Below are positions 47,890-61,544 of a stretch of DNA of 64,000 bases, piece by piece; the first letter of the stretch is position 1, and every line of letters starts with the position of its first letter. Source of the stretch: Atherinomorus stipes (lineage: Eukaryota; Chordata; Actinopteri; Atheriniformes; Atherinidae); NCBI GenBank assembly GCA_023101725.1, contig JALJCO010008621.1:2277001-2341000 (forward strand), written 5' to 3'. The position numbers and the translations under genes are program-made. The notes below the pieces were generated by a model. The model did no database searches and was not told the DNA's origin. It was given only the letters and a program-made list of their open reading frames with translations.

Positions 47890-49103
47890 GGCCTTTTCCA
47901 CTAGCACAGGTCAGCTCAACTCAACTCAACTCAACTCAACTCAACTCGGCTTGGTAGCTTTTCAATTACAATCCATTGCCCCAACCACAAGTGGGTGGGG
48001 CAAGAATGAAGCTGGTCACCTTCCTGACTCCAGATCATGAGGTGAGAATTTTCTAGAGAAAATGAGGAAAATGATCAGGAGACATGGAGTCCGGTAAGCT
48101 AGAGGTCCGCAGACGAAAGCCTGCAGCTGCTCTGAGTCTTTTAATATCACCGTCTATTAGCTGAGATCCACTCGCCGGCCGGTCTGCAGCATCAGTCTGT
48201 ACCAACATCAGTACGTAGCTCTCCGCCTCTATTCCTCTTTGAGCCACTTATTAAACACACGTCAAACGGCAACACTCATAAATCCTCCCCACAGCCTGAT
48301 GATGAGCAGAACAGCTCTGGAGCAGGTTGATGTGAAATGACCGTCATAAAAACTTTCTAACTGGGACTCCCCGTTTTCCATGGCGGGGGTCTGGTTCCAC
48401 CAAACACCGCCTGCTCCCTCTTCATCCTGCAGCCTGGATGCTTTGCATCTTTTCCATCGTATCCCTGTCTCGCCATAGCATTTATTTTATTTTACATTAA
48501 ACCACCTGTTACTACCGTTAGCTTAGTTAGCCTACCTGCTGTTTTCCCGGACGCTCCCGTGTCTCTGCCCTGGTCTCCTTCAGGGACAGCACCGCCTCCA
48601 AAACGTCTACCTCCCGGTACAGTAATCCATATGTGTAATCCAAATTGTTATACAAAATCCTCCACGCATGACCTGGTCCATGTGGACCTACAGGTGCTAC
48701 CAACACGCCCCTCCGGACACCAGGACCGGCGTCTCCTCCTCTCTCCTCAGTCACACGGTGTAACGGCTGGAAAGCATCGGTAGAGGATCTGGACGCTGGA
48801 CTGACCTCCCAGCTTCGCTTTCCATCATATTAATCTCCTAAAACATGTTCCAGCTTGTTAATTATAGTGCAGCGTAGCTGGTTATTCCTATTGATTTAAT
48901 GCGGAGTCAAAGGGGAAACCAACCCGGTGACGTCAGAGCTTACAGAGTACTGCAAGATGGCGGTGCTCTTGTCCTAAAAACTTTAAACTTTGCAACGTTT
49001 TTCTTTTATATGCTTATATTTTTCATGTTTAGTATATAAATTGATAAGACCAGGACTCAGTCTAAATAAAGTTAGGTTGGTTGACCGTTGCATTTCCACT
49101 TTA
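47890..49103 (-). mobile_element. Probable transposon-derived CpG-rich segment with promoter-like end
   Basis: The left part is GGGCCTTTTCCACTAGCAC followed by a (CTCAA)n run (47914-47947). The right end reads CATTTCCACTTTAA, giving a TTAA border. The interior is markedly richer in CpG than the flanks. Near the right end lie TGACGTCA (48928-48935) and AAGATGGCGG (48954-48963), CRE and YY1-type initiator motifs. This arrangement suits the promoter of a transposon gene. Minus-strand frames at 48527-48754 and 48053-48247 exist, but I do not recognise them. The outer boundaries are approximate. Confidence 0.4.
47914..47947. repeat. (CTCAA)n short tandem repeat
   Basis: About six to seven near-perfect CTCAA units; the first is preceded by CAG and the last followed by CTCGGC. 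It may be an expanded part of the surrounding mobile element. Confidence 0.9.
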
Positions 49104-49800
49104 AGGCTTACTTATAGTAACTGTAAGTGAGGTTGGACATGGCCCAAAAGTCATAAACCAGCTTTGACCTTGGTTAAGGCAAGTTTTGTGCAGACCAGAT
49201 GTGGCACAAAGAACCATAGAAATGGCAGATTTGGACCATGTGTAAGTGGCCACACTCGTTCTGAGTCAACACCAGATTTCCAAATGTGAGCCCTATAAGG
49301 AACCAGCAGATGTGTGCTATCTTTAGGCCAAAAAGTTTTCTATTAGTTTGCTCATTTGTTTGTACTGTGTGATATTCTTGGGGCATTGATAATAATGTTG
49401 TTAAATTATCAAGAGGAGTTGTTGCTCTTTGATTTTTTAAATGTATTAGTTACAGTGTGAATCTGCTTTGTGTTCAAAACATCACATATTCATGCAGATG
49501 GTTTGCTGAAAGATATGAATTTATTGCAGAAATTAGCATGAGTCACTTAATAAAAAAGGCATAACATGCAATATATAGCAGTTGTTTATGTAAACTAGAA
49601 TCACGTATTACATAACAGTGAACTTCATTAAGTCTTCATATCTAATAATAAATCAATCTAGTGGCTATACTGAACATTAAAATAATGTAATTAGATAGTT
49701 TTAGGTTACTGTTTAAAGGTTTAGAGTATGACCCAGGAATTTGAATATGATAAACACTTGATTACAGGTTTGTAATGGCATTGTTATCTGAGAAAACTAT

Positions 49801-49846
49801 CTGTGTATTGTAATCAAAGCTTCTCTGCTCTGATTACAATGCACAG
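49801..49846. repeat. 16-bp inverted repeat with 14-base loop
   Basis: CTGTGTATTGTAATCA and TGATTACAATGCACAG pair along 16 bases, with one position that would be a U-G wobble in RNA. The loop is AAGCTTCTCTGCTC. The arms carry TAATCA cores, a bicoid/OTX-like motif. Pairing does not extend outward. Confidence 0.85.
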
Positions 49847-52800
49847 TTGCTGTAGGCTTTCAGAAATGTCTGCAGAATTAGGCTGATGGCAACTTTCTAG
49901 AATGTCCTTAAGCAAAGAAATACTACAGTCTTTGGCTACAGAGCTCTCCAACAAAGACAAGTAATAAAACAAAAGTCGACATCAGTTTGACTTTCTTGAG
50001 AGTTGCTATTTGGCTCATATTAAGGGTTTTGGTTTTGTTCCTGATGCTCAAGGCTGAGAGGCCAGTATTGATTTTATTGTGATGGTTCTACTTATGGCAC
50101 TATTTATGCTAAAAAGATTGTTTCAAATTTTCATTGCATTGCATTGATTATACCTTTATATAATGATCATGAAATACCACTCTCTGTAGAATAACTGGAA
50201 ATAATTCATTTGTCTCTAATTCAGGAAAAAGAGTGAAGTTCAAATATAAAGCAAAAGTTTTCAACAGCAGAATATTTTCTGTGTTTGTGTAAAATATGCC
50301 TCAAAGCCAAGTGTCCCCCTCTGTTCACCCAGCTCTGGACTCCCCTCCCCCAGGCTAATGGTTAAATAAACAGCCCGGTGTCTGCCCTGCTGTGGGAACA
50401 GTCCGAGCAATCTGGGAGTATGTGTGTCGCTCGGCACACCTCTTCACTAATGCAGGGGAGCCGCGGCCCGCAGGCTGCATGACTCCATTGTGGGTTGATA
50501 GACGCAGAGAGACAGGGAGAGACAGACAGAGAGATAGTGAGACAGATCACTTACTCACCGCTGAAAGACTCATTAACCGTTTCTCATCCAGTTCCCCTTC
50601 TTCGTGATCCTGAAGATGACAAATGGGACTATGATTCAAGCAACTTAGAATAATTCCTCATCTCTGGTTCCTCCTTCAGTTTAACCTTTTCTTCCTAATC
50701 TCTTGCTCTCAGATTAGTTCATTCTTCTAAACTTTAGCGAAGAATTATAAACAAAATCTGCATGTGACTGGGAAACAGTTTTGTGATTAACTGATACAGA
50801 AGCCTATCATGAGGCAAACAGAGAAGACATTTCACAGACTGGGAATCATTGATTTTTTTTTCTTTGTCTTTTTGTCTTTTATTTATTTATTTGTTTATTT
50901 ATTAAGCATAAAGTAAGCAAGCTCAAACTATTTTAAAAAGAAAGCCCACACATCAATGTTGAAAGAGCTGATAACTTTTACTGTTTAAAGTAATACCTGA
51001 GAGCTTTAGCATTATTTTAACATCACAATAAAAAGTGTTAAACTGAGGGGGGAAATAAACACTGACACATTACCTGAAGTTTTAACTGGTCAGACCTCCA
51101 AAAATTTTTGAATAAAAATGGGGGAAATTTCTCTCTTTTCTGAGCAGTAAGTTAGGGTAGAGACACGCCCCGGATGAGGGTGGTGTCTGATGCCGTTTGG
51201 CCTCAACGCCATGCAAACCATAACACTGGGGGTCACCAGGGGCATCCCCTGCTGCTAGTGTGCTGCAGAGATGCATATGATTACGGCATGGCCAACTTAA
51301 AATGTGTAATGCCAGGCTGGTGAGGAGGGTTATTATTATCCTGCTCGCTCCGACTAGTTATATACAAATATCTGCATTATTAAACATCTGTACAATCATA
51401 ATTATCATCAGTGCATGTACATGTATCAAGTGTAAAAGTTATTTCAGTTACAATTAACTTTCACTGCTTTCCTGGACATACTTTAATGATATACTTATTT
51501 GAAACAGGAAGACAACACAAAAGAAAGAGCGAGACAGGGAGTGAAAGACAGACAGGGACTGAGAGACACAGAGATAAGTAGGCCATGACTCTGAATGGTG
51601 GCAGTGTCATGTCTTTGATGTCAGTTTGTGTCCATATCCCGCACGCCTGATTGGACAGCTCCAAACAAACCGGCAGGAGCCCACTTCAATGCTCTGAGCA
51701 CGCAATGACAGAGAATACCTCAGAGGCACAAGTCGGTGCTTTTCGTAAATGGCTGTGAGTCGACTGAACAGATCCCACTGATCTGAGGGGATTTACTCTG
51801 TCCAGAAATGTTGACCCGTGTATGACGTGATTAGAAGTTAGGAGTAATCCTTTATAGACCAAGTTAGCATGTTTCTTCAATATCCCAAGTCCCAGGATGT
51901 CCCACAGTGCTTGGTGTTTAAAAATCAAAGCCTATGGTATTTTCAATCTGTTTATTTTATACACATTTAGCTTAAAGGCAGTCAAACGACACACTGTATC
52001 CCCCAACTTATGCAGACGATACTTGTATACTGTACGTTGTGAGAGAGGAAAAACAAACTGAGTGAAATTACCTCTTGAGACTTCACATTTAAATGAGTAC
52101 ACATAAACACACATGATGCAGGCCTCTCCAGGCATGTTTACAAATGTGGCTCCCCAGTGACTGGGCTTACTGGGGAAAAAGGCCCAAACAAAACAGTGGT
52201 CTACAGGGATATAACACACATACACACAAATATGAATATGAATCCTGACATACATGCATGTACAGCACTGTGTGCGTGCTTACTGCACATTTAAATCCCA
52301 TGGTTACAGCTTTACACTGGACATACTTCTTTTGACACAGAGGCCCTGCGGATAAAGTCATCACTGGGATTTTAGCAGGTGACATTGATAAGCATGCAAG
52401 GACATCCGTTTAAAGTCATGCCTTTGTACTGCTTATGTTTTGTCCTTTTTAAAAAATCTGTGTAGATTTTTTGTTGTTTTATTTCATGATAACATTGAAA
52501 GTATTCTCTTCAAGTATGTAACTCATAAAACAATGCAAGTTTGAACTCTTCTTATTTCAGCTTTTGCATTCAAGGGCAATGTTTGTTTAGCATATTTTAT
52601 TCAAACTAATTCCTAGTCATTCTATTTTATTCCATGTGGCTTTGAAATAAAGTTACCTAGCATCCTCAGCGTAGATGACAGAAGAGTTGTGAGCAGAATA
52701 GAAAACAAAAGGGTAGTAGAGTGAACACACTGTCTGGGTTGTTTATCCATATGCACATTTTCTAATATGCATTTTGACAAATTTTCACGAGGAGCAGACG

Positions 52801-54812
52801 TAGTTTACAGAAACAACATTTCAAATTTTTACTTAACAATTAGCTATATAGAGAAACTCATGAAGACAAAAAAAAAGCAAGCAGATGAATGGTAAACTAT
52901 AAAATATTAAAATTAAATCATGCTTAACCTGTACCCACTCTTTATTAATGTTACTACCAGAAATATGAAGGGAAGAACTGATAGTTACTGAGCATACAGC
53001 TGCTGTGTTAATCTCCTAATCTGCCCAGGCCTGAACGTTTCCCAAAGACCATTTTAACTCAAAGCAGAAAAATTTCTGTGACTTTTCTTTTGTTCAAATG
53101 AGTGTAGCATTTATAAATGCCTTCCAGCAGAGGCGGTCTATGATATTATCCTCATATGTAAATTACTATTACATTTAACTTCCCCATCAGTGAGTGTTTT
53201 ACCATGCCTTCCAGTATGGTGGCTCAGACTTGCTATAAACACTTTCACCTTGTGGCATGTTGTAAGAACTATTCAGCAGGAGCATGGAATCTGACCGCTG
53301 GGAGAATCAATCACGAACAATTTCATTCATTTTTCCACAAAATTCAGAAGTAGTGCAACTCCTGGAAATGAGAATTCAACTTAGTCTAAAATGACTGCAA
53401 GGAGTTACACCAATGAAATGATGAATGCACAGTTAACTGCTGATGATGTGTGTCAACTTATCTAAAGGGACTTCAACCAAATTATAGACAGACACAAAAA
53501 TGCAAAAGTCTCAAACTGCTGTCATTTCACTATGGCTAAAAATGCATATGCACAACAGAGATATACATCCAAAATCAATACTCCACACGTCCTGTCTTTT
53601 TGTGCTGAGACAGATGACAGGATGTATATAAATGGCAAAGTTACCTCTGTAGTGGTGATTTAAATCCCTCCTAGGGCGAATGTATAAAGAACACGCATGA
53701 GCTTTTACACTGATGCCTATAAGTGCATGCATATACACAGACAAGTACAAGTGGTAGCAGCATGACGAATACATAAATGCTATTTAGAGAGAGTGCTTAG
53801 CCAGCACAGCGCAGCACATTCCCTATGTCAGTCGTCCTGATGAAATAAGGTTTATGGAGGGGTGTGGTACAACAAGGTGAGGCCCAGAACAATGATTGTT
53901 TGTTTGTTGTAGTTTTATTGGCAGTGATAATTGCTCCCCCTCTTCTTAAGGATGCCTCCGTATACGAAAGTGAGCATGCCAGCGCACACATGCACACACT
54001 TACATACCCACAGGAATGCATCCACACTCCTGCAGACACACACGCAGACACAAGCATCCCAAGTTAACGACAATGTCAACACATGCATTATCACATGATT
54101 TGTGATGATCTTAAAAACAAACTGTTAAAGACATGACAAAGAAGTTCTTAAAAAGATGAGCTGCATAATATGAAGCCTTCATCTTATTTTCCTGGAAACT
54201 ATAACAGCAAAGACAGAGTAGATTTTTCTCATTACTTTATTCTTATTGCAGTGACTAAATTATCATAAACTTTCTTAAATTTCCCATAACTAGTTTATTG
54301 TACGGGAGCCACTGCAGCCAGAGATTATTTTGTTTTAACTCCCAAATTCTCCTGTGTTTAAAACAGCGTCATATTTTCTTCATTAATCCCTGTTACAGCA
54401 CACAAACACTGACACACATGCAGAGAGGCTTGCTGTGTTTTCCTATGAGGTGTAGGTAAAGACAGGCAGGCTCAGAGCATAATTGAACATGTAGCTACAC
54501 CACCACAGGGAGTTGGCAGTGCCTGGGGAGAAGACTTGGCTCCCCCAGAGAGGCCTGGAGCCTAACTAGACCAAGCTGTGCCAGGCACTGAAACAGACAT
54601 ACAGTGCCCCCTCGCCTTTCAACCACCATCCACTCCTCTTCTACACCAACCCTTCAAACATTACTCTTCTGCTGTTTTCCATATACACGTAACTTCTCGG
54701 ATCTCACTCCGCTCATCGCACCTTGAACTATTTTCACTCAACTTCATCTGAAAATGGGGTCAAGGGTTGACGCCCAACAAAATTATATCAAAGAGCTATT
54801 CTCAAAGTTCTC

Positions 54813-54832
54813 AAAAAAAAAAAAAAAAAAAA
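54813..54832. repeat. A20 homopolymer
   Basis: Twenty As after GTTCTC. No retroposon body is recognisable on its left side, so it may be simple slippage. Confidence 0.9.
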
Positions 54833-57800
54833 CCTCCCGAGGCGCTCTGCCAGAGCCCCGTCACTCAGGTGTGTGAGAGGAAGAGCGAGAGCCTTGTTCT
54901 GTCTTGTCTGATCAGCAGCAACACCATTTGAAACCACATTCGGCTATAAAATGGTTTCCAGTAAAAATGAAATAAAGGCTTACAAACACATTTATTTAAT
55001 TTGGTAATAAGTTTCACACTCACCTGAGTCTAATGGAATATTCTGCTGTATGAGCAGAAATGTAAACAAACCATGGTCAGTAGGAACACCAAAAGAAATA
55101 AAAAAAAGGGGGGTGGTAGTTTGGGATAAAACACCGCACAATTACTGCAAGTCAAGCATCATATGTACACCAGAGCACACTGGGTTTCAAGGAATTTAGA
55201 GTTTGTAACTGAAATTTCAGAAAGCACCTGAATAAAACCAGGTTTTCAACCATGAATGTTTAGCAGCAAATGCCAGAGGCATCTGCCACCTTTGTTTGTA
55301 TGATGAGGTATCAAATATATGCACGCATATTGGATAGATTTTGTCCAACTTAGATGAAACTGATGTTCGGTGCGCGAGCATGTGTTATGCCAGCAACAGC
55401 CAGATATTTATACTTCCTTTTCCTTGTACAGTGCACTCTTTCACTGGGTCTCTTTGAAGAGTGTTACATAAACAGGCTTCTCTGGCATGAACCCAACTTC
55501 ACCCAACCCTGGCCACTCCAGAGGCCATGGGGTCGAAAAGGAAGGTGTGTGTTTGTGAGTGAGTGATGTTTTTGCAATAATATTTCAATGTGACATGAGG
55601 TGAGAAGCAACTGCTATATACTAGATAAAAGTTTGCTAGAAAATGAGCTCAAACAGGGAGAGCAGAGGCCGAAGAGATGCAGTTTGAACCTGTAACATTT
55701 CCAGGACAGGACAGTATGTGGCTTGCAGCGTGTTCAGATGTGCCACCCCGGTCACTCCCTGTTGGTCAACTTAAATAAACACCTGCAGCCTAAATGTTAT
55801 ATCTATGCTCTCCTTTATTTTGAGTGGTCTAGTATTTCTCACTCTGTTCTGCAACACCGTGTAATGAGGGCCAGACTGTAATTGGGCCAGTTGTGTTATT
55901 TTAGGGTAGGAGAACAAAGTAATTACCCACCCTCTGCTGTACTGTACTCTCAAGATATTAGAGAAACAGAATAAGAGAAGAAAAACAGATCAAAATGGAG
56001 AGGGAAAAGTACAAAGATCTGAATTCAATATTACTGTACTTCAAAGATAACTTGTGTTGCCTCTTTGACCACACTCCTCTCTCCCTCTGTGTGCTAAGAT
56101 GGGAAGTCATCCAGCAGCTCAAAAATTCTGAAGGATTATGAAACACCTTGCCTTCTTAACTTCTGCATCAGCTGCATCCTGTTGATGAACTTTCAAAAAC
56201 CAACGTGACTATGACTCGGGCTCACTGAAGCTCTAAATAACATGAAAAAGGGGAAAACAGGACATTCAAGTTGTACAATCAAATTGATTCAGCACATCGA
56301 AACCATTACACAGTGGAAAAGCTACTGTACATGTGTACTCCCGCAGATCGTGACAAAGCAAAAGTCTTTGATGCTGACTAATGTTCTAAACCTTATAGAG
56401 GACCGTGGGTGAATCGTGTGTGACATTCATAGATAAAATGTTGCTTCAAAAGGATAAAAAAAGAGGATTTTTTTTTCTAGCTTAACCAGGCACTGCATCA
56501 GAGTATCCGTTTACAATGAAGCCAAGTAAAGTCACTCAAATTAAGATGAAAATCAATAGTTAGCCCTTTTCTCTTCCAGGAGCAAAAATAATCCAATGAG
56601 AGGCGCTTTTCACAAGAGCAGCTTTATAGCTGTAGAGATTTTACCTAGTGCTTAAAGTATTTGTGCATCTTATGATATTTCCTGCAACAGTTAAAATCAA
56701 TCCACTGAAATTCAGAGGATAAGGTCTTAGTCTGCTAACCTGTAGAATAAATTCACAGCTTTTTCTATGATTATTCTATTACAAAATCCACATGTGGGCC
56801 ATATGTTTCACTTTGAATGTTATGAGCTAGCGAAACGAAATGTTGTGGTTTAAATTATTAGCAGTCTGCTCTGCAGATTACTCGCTCCAAACAGTGCTAT
56901 GATAAAAAGAAAAGAAAATAATGATCAAAAGTGATGAAAATAAAACAGATATCGTCCTTATTTGTTCCACTTTCTTTTTTTTTTCTTTTAAATTTCTAAA
57001 CAATGCAACACTGAAAGCTGTGTTATGCTGGAGACTGTCAAAGAAGAGGAAATGTATGTGATTTGGAGGAGCTCCTTCTGAGATCATAAAACTATAACTT
57101 TTTTCTCTGTATACATAAATGCAGTTTCCAAAGCTTGTCAAATTTTGTAAAATGTGTCAAATTTCTGTTTTCCTTGGACATGATTCTAATGTGCTATAGA
57201 GAATGATGTGGTAATAGTGCTGATTTACTGTTTCAAGATTTCTTGTCCCTGTGGTGCTGAGAGGTGATCTCATCAGTGATATGAGTGCAGCATGCATTCA
57301 GACACTTGTAAGTCTTTTACAAGCAGTTGTGAGAGCTTCGCTCCATGTGCGCGGATGTGACGGAGACTAATCCATCATCTGATAAGAGTAAACTGTAGCA
57401 AACATGTGGTCATAAACAACATGCACATCCAAAATAATGCATAAGCACAGATTTAATAGAAAAGCGTCTGTAATTCTGTAAGTAATCGCTCAGAATTATA
57501 GATTTAGGATATAGGGTCGATTCCTTCAATTACATGTGAATCCCATTAGGCCTTAAAGGATAAAAGCAGGGACCCCATAAGATCTAATTTGATCAGTAGT
57601 TAGCCCGAGACTGATGTGACACTGTTCATTTTTTATCATTTATATTCAAACATAGGAAAAATCATATTTCACATCATTTCAAAACCCTTCTTTCTTGCCA
57701 TCTAAAGTTTTGTTTTAATTTCACTCATTTTCTCATGAACCAAGTAATTGGTTAACCCAAAACCAGTCTGAGTCACAGTGAGCTCTCATTTATTGGAACC

Positions 57801-59045
57801 GTCTTAATTTGCCTTCTTTTTCGTTTTTGTCTCATTTTTTTTTCCCTCTTCCTCATTCTGACCCTGACTCACTTCAAGACTAATGGACAGTTAAAGACGT
57901 TTATTACAACATCGAAACTCGATGCTGGTGGCCCTCACATCATGGTTTCAGTGGAAAAATCTAAAGAAATTCACTCAGCACTTTTGTGGCAGTCAGCTCT
58001 CACAGGACAGGACAGGGTGTGCAGTCACGCTGGCAGAACCAGAACAGGAAAAAAAACGTGTGAACTAATGGAAAGAATGACCAAGCACTAATAGTGTGAT
58101 GAGTGAAGGAGTGAAGAGAGCTAGAGGACAGGCCATCTGACTGACCAGATTAGAAATGCACAGGAGGAAGAGATGGCTCGGAGCAAACTGGACTAAACTG
58201 GTTTGCATGACATACCTACATTATGGCTCTTGTGAAGTTTGTGAGATGAGCAGTGTACAGTCTATGTACTGTAAATCATTATATGGGATTTTGCTGATGC
58301 AAAAGCGGCAGTGTAAAAATAAACAAATGGGGACGTCACATCACATCTGGCTGTACATCAGCCAGAAAATCTAAAATAGAATCAAGAAATTAAAAATGAG
58401 CACAACATGCAGACAGGACTGCTGCGCTACCTAGTGCAGGTGTACTTATGTCACAGAAGCTGAATTAATAGCTTGGTTGTTTTCTTAAAAAAAAAAAAAT
58501 CTGACATTGCCAAAATCAATTAAAAAAAATGTATATCAGATTCTAATTGTGGTATAGAAATTTCCCAACAACGAAAACTCAGATGATCTCTGAAGACACT
58601 AAAACAATATAAGAATGACCACAAAAACAATCATTTGTGACATACACTAAAATGTATTTAGTTAATTAGTTTCTTGTTTAATGAAGACAGCTGTTTGCCA
58701 CCCTGCTCAAAACTATCAAGATTTTTTAGTATTTAGATAAGAAATTATTTAGGTAACAAGGTTGAAAACTTGGAGAACTTTTGCACACATGCATGCAAGG
58801 CTTCCCCCACAGCGAGAAAGAAGAGAAAAGATGAGGAAGACCTTCTTTCAGTTCCCTCAAATAAACAAGGCTTTAATATTGTGTGTACATATATGTGTGC
58901 ATGCAAAAGTCAGTCTGTGAAGCTATTAGGGTGGGTGTGGGTGAATGGTGATGACTGTGGTTTTCAAAGGAATTTTAGACTGCGCCTGGCCGCAAGTAAA
59001 ATATGAACGTGCATAATATATCTCTGAGAAGCAGGGACAGATAAA

Positions 59046-59099
59046 AGGCAGACAGCCTGACAGGCAGACACACAGACAGGCAGACAGAAAGACAGAGGG
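59046..59099. repeat. Imperfect CAGA/CAGG tandem repeat
   Basis: An interrupted run of CAGACAG, CAGGCAGA and CACAGACAG units about 54 bases long; a low-complexity tract. Confidence 0.8.
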
Positions 59100-61149
59100 A
59101 GATGTGCTGTGATTCACGGTTCCTCCTCGTAAACTGAAGCCTCAGCCGCTGTTGATGTTGCAAGCCCTTGTCACAGCCGTGTGAGGATGACAGAGGATGG
59201 AAGTCGCACTCAACTCCAGATATAACCAGACAGACCCGGTTCCAAGCTGCCACCGACCTCATGACTGCATGCAGAAGTCAAGTAAACAGACAAGTTGTTT
59301 TAGGGAGCCCTGATCCTCTAAATGGGCCATAATGAGGGGGTCAAAATGTTTTACTAGCAGGCTCCAGGCACGAACGCCTCACAGGCTCCATAACTCTGAG
59401 GACCTCAGCTTACTCTGCTCCTCACTTACTGTCATTCACTCAGCTCCTTCCCTGCTGGCTTATAAATACGCTAATTACGTCAAGACACATGATCTGGCCT
59501 CCCTGACCTCACAGCTGGAAAACATATAAACAGAGATGTACTGTAGTTATTCTGAGGAAAAGGCTTTGAGTTATAGACACAGCTCTAAGGAAGAAGGGAA
59601 AAAAATGCTTATTTATCAGTATGGGTTATAATGCAGCTACCTCTCCACCAAACTAAATATGTTAAGTGTATGTCTCTGCAGAACTGGGCCCAGACTTGTG
59701 TGTGGTTAAGAGAGAGTAACAACTAACAGAAGAAGTTTAGAGACGCGAGTATCTAACACAGAATATTAGAGCAGTTGCAAAAGTAATGGTGAGGAATACT
59801 GAGAAAGAGAGACATGGACAAGATAGAGATTAGAAAAAAAGAAAAAAAAAGCTCCATTCTTGTGAGTTTTGTCAGAACATTTCTTTGTAGCAAATCAACA
59901 TTGTTGCTTCTTTTCATGTGGAAATTGAAAAAGGACAGAAAAGGGAAAAGTGACAATGGTGAGTAATGAAATTGAACTGAGTGGGTGGAGGGTGCACTTT
60001 CTGTAGACCTGAATACATATGAGCATGCACATGCACATGTAGTGGGGGAGACATACTGAGTCTAGAAGTCTCTGCTATAATCCCTGCAAGAGTCAAGTGG
60101 AGCTGGAGTGGAGAGGTGCTTGCATCAAGTTCCCCAATGGAGGGCTTCAGAGCTTGAGAGTAGGGGAAACAGATGATGCAGACAGGAAATGTACAGAGAC
60201 AGTGGGTATGCAGAGTGTGTTTAGAGGAGACAGGACCTTGTGTGGCAACAATAAAGTCAGGGGTCAGCACCATGGCTGATGAGAGGTCACACAAACAGCT
60301 GGAAAGTGGGCAAAAAAGCTGAAATTCAGCAGCTTTCAAATGCTTTGTGTATGTCATCATGCATGTTGCGTGATGTTTAACAGTTTAATCAATATGAGCT
60401 GTAGCATCAATGTAATTATTTTAAGACAGTGGATGAACATTTCTGTTTCACAACTCATTATTCAAAATCAAGGCAACTTGTGACACAAACTTGTAAAATA
60501 TAAAGAATTCAAAACTATGAGACAGCACCAAAGAATAAATGAGAAATATGAGAGAACTTACACAATATGTCAAGTATTACTGCGTAACTGTCAGAGTAAA
60601 ACTGAACAGTCACGTCAGGCCGGTGTGTCGTGAGAGTAGCACATGTCTCAGGAGGCAGAGGGTCTGTGCGCGTGGGTAGGCTTGGTCATCTCTGCTCCGA
60701 CTGCCATTTATTAAGCAGAATTAGGCGTGAGGACGTCTGTCCGGTGCTGAAGAATGACATCAGCTAGTTGGCAGAGGAGGTGTGGGAGCAGGTGCTGTAT
60801 GGGAACGAGGGAGGGATGGAGACGTGCAGGGAGGGGGTGGAATTGGGGAAGGACAGGAGAGGATAGAGGGAGGATGGAGGTGTGGGACAGCAGAGCAGAG
60901 GGTGGTGCAGGAGAATGGGGCAAGAGCCAAGATGAGAGTCCAAGTGAAGCTATTTATAGCTCTCCATCATCGGCCACTCCACCAGACTCTGATCACCACC
61001 AGTATTATCCTTCTATTTCCCCTCTGCTCATAACCAGGAGGAGGCAGAGCCACAATTACCTCTGAATCATGTCATATCAGTCTATTCTTGGTCAGAGGAT
61101 TTAACATTCTCTGTCATTTATTTTAAAGATTAGACTTTTGTCATGATGC

Positions 61150-61440
61150 TTTTCTTTCTTGCAGCCCTTTCTTGAGCCCCTAGAGAAGAATGTTTTACAA
61201 GTTGCTGAACATGATGGACAATTCTTTGCACCATCTACACAACATGGTGAGAAAACAACAGCATGTGTTTGCTGAAAGGTTTCTTCAAGTCTCCTCTAAT
61301 ACAAGAAGCCACAGGAGGTCATTCCTGCCACCAGCCATCACCCTCTGAAACAAGGAATTTAAATGAATAAGGTTTGACTGACAATTACAGAAAAACCCTT
61401 CAACATTAGAATTTCCCTTTGGGGATTAATAAAGTATTTG
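61150..61440 (+). mobile_element. LINE 3' end (truncated non-LTR retrotransposon)
   Basis: From 61190 a frame of about 50 codons reads FYKLLNMMDNSLHHLHNM and ends RRSFLPPAITL followed by a stop. This is the usual closing motif of the polyprotein in L2/Rex-type fish LINEs (S/F-LPPAI-L near the terminus). A short 3' UTR then ends GGGGATTAATAAAGTATTTG. The copy is 5'-truncated, normal for LINEs, and retains no reverse transcriptase domain. Its tail matches the SINE at 28870-29107. Clade assignment is from memory and tentative. Confidence 0.75.
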
Positions 61441-61544
61441 TAATTTCAAATTGATTTATAGGACTACCATAGGTACCTTGTTAGTACGTGGATTTTTGAG
61501 GTGTCTCACTGGTGGGGGGTGTATAGACTATTTGCTGTTGCTCA

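Larger units (their letters stand above)
49104..61149. other. Long noncoding block, no gene seen
   Basis: Twelve kilobases without a supportable gene. Seen here: a 16-bp inverted repeat at 49801-49846, an A20 run at 54813-54832, a CAGA/CAGG-type imperfect repeat at about 59046-59099, and an even-composition stretch at about 50290-50500. The frames at 59914-60360 and 60754-61065 are low-complexity and unsupported. No transposon was recognised with confidence. Confidence 0.5.

Noticed and set aside
49801..49846. Pre-microRNA
   Set aside because: The stem is only 16 bp and pairing does not extend outward, so it is too short for Drosha/Dicer processing.
54780..54832. Retroposon poly(A) tail at the A20 run
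   Set aside because: No SINE or LINE body or target duplication could be seen next to it.
59914..60360. 148-codon minus-strand frame
   Set aside because: No domain, His/Cys/Pro-rich from CA-rich DNA, and no supporting signals.
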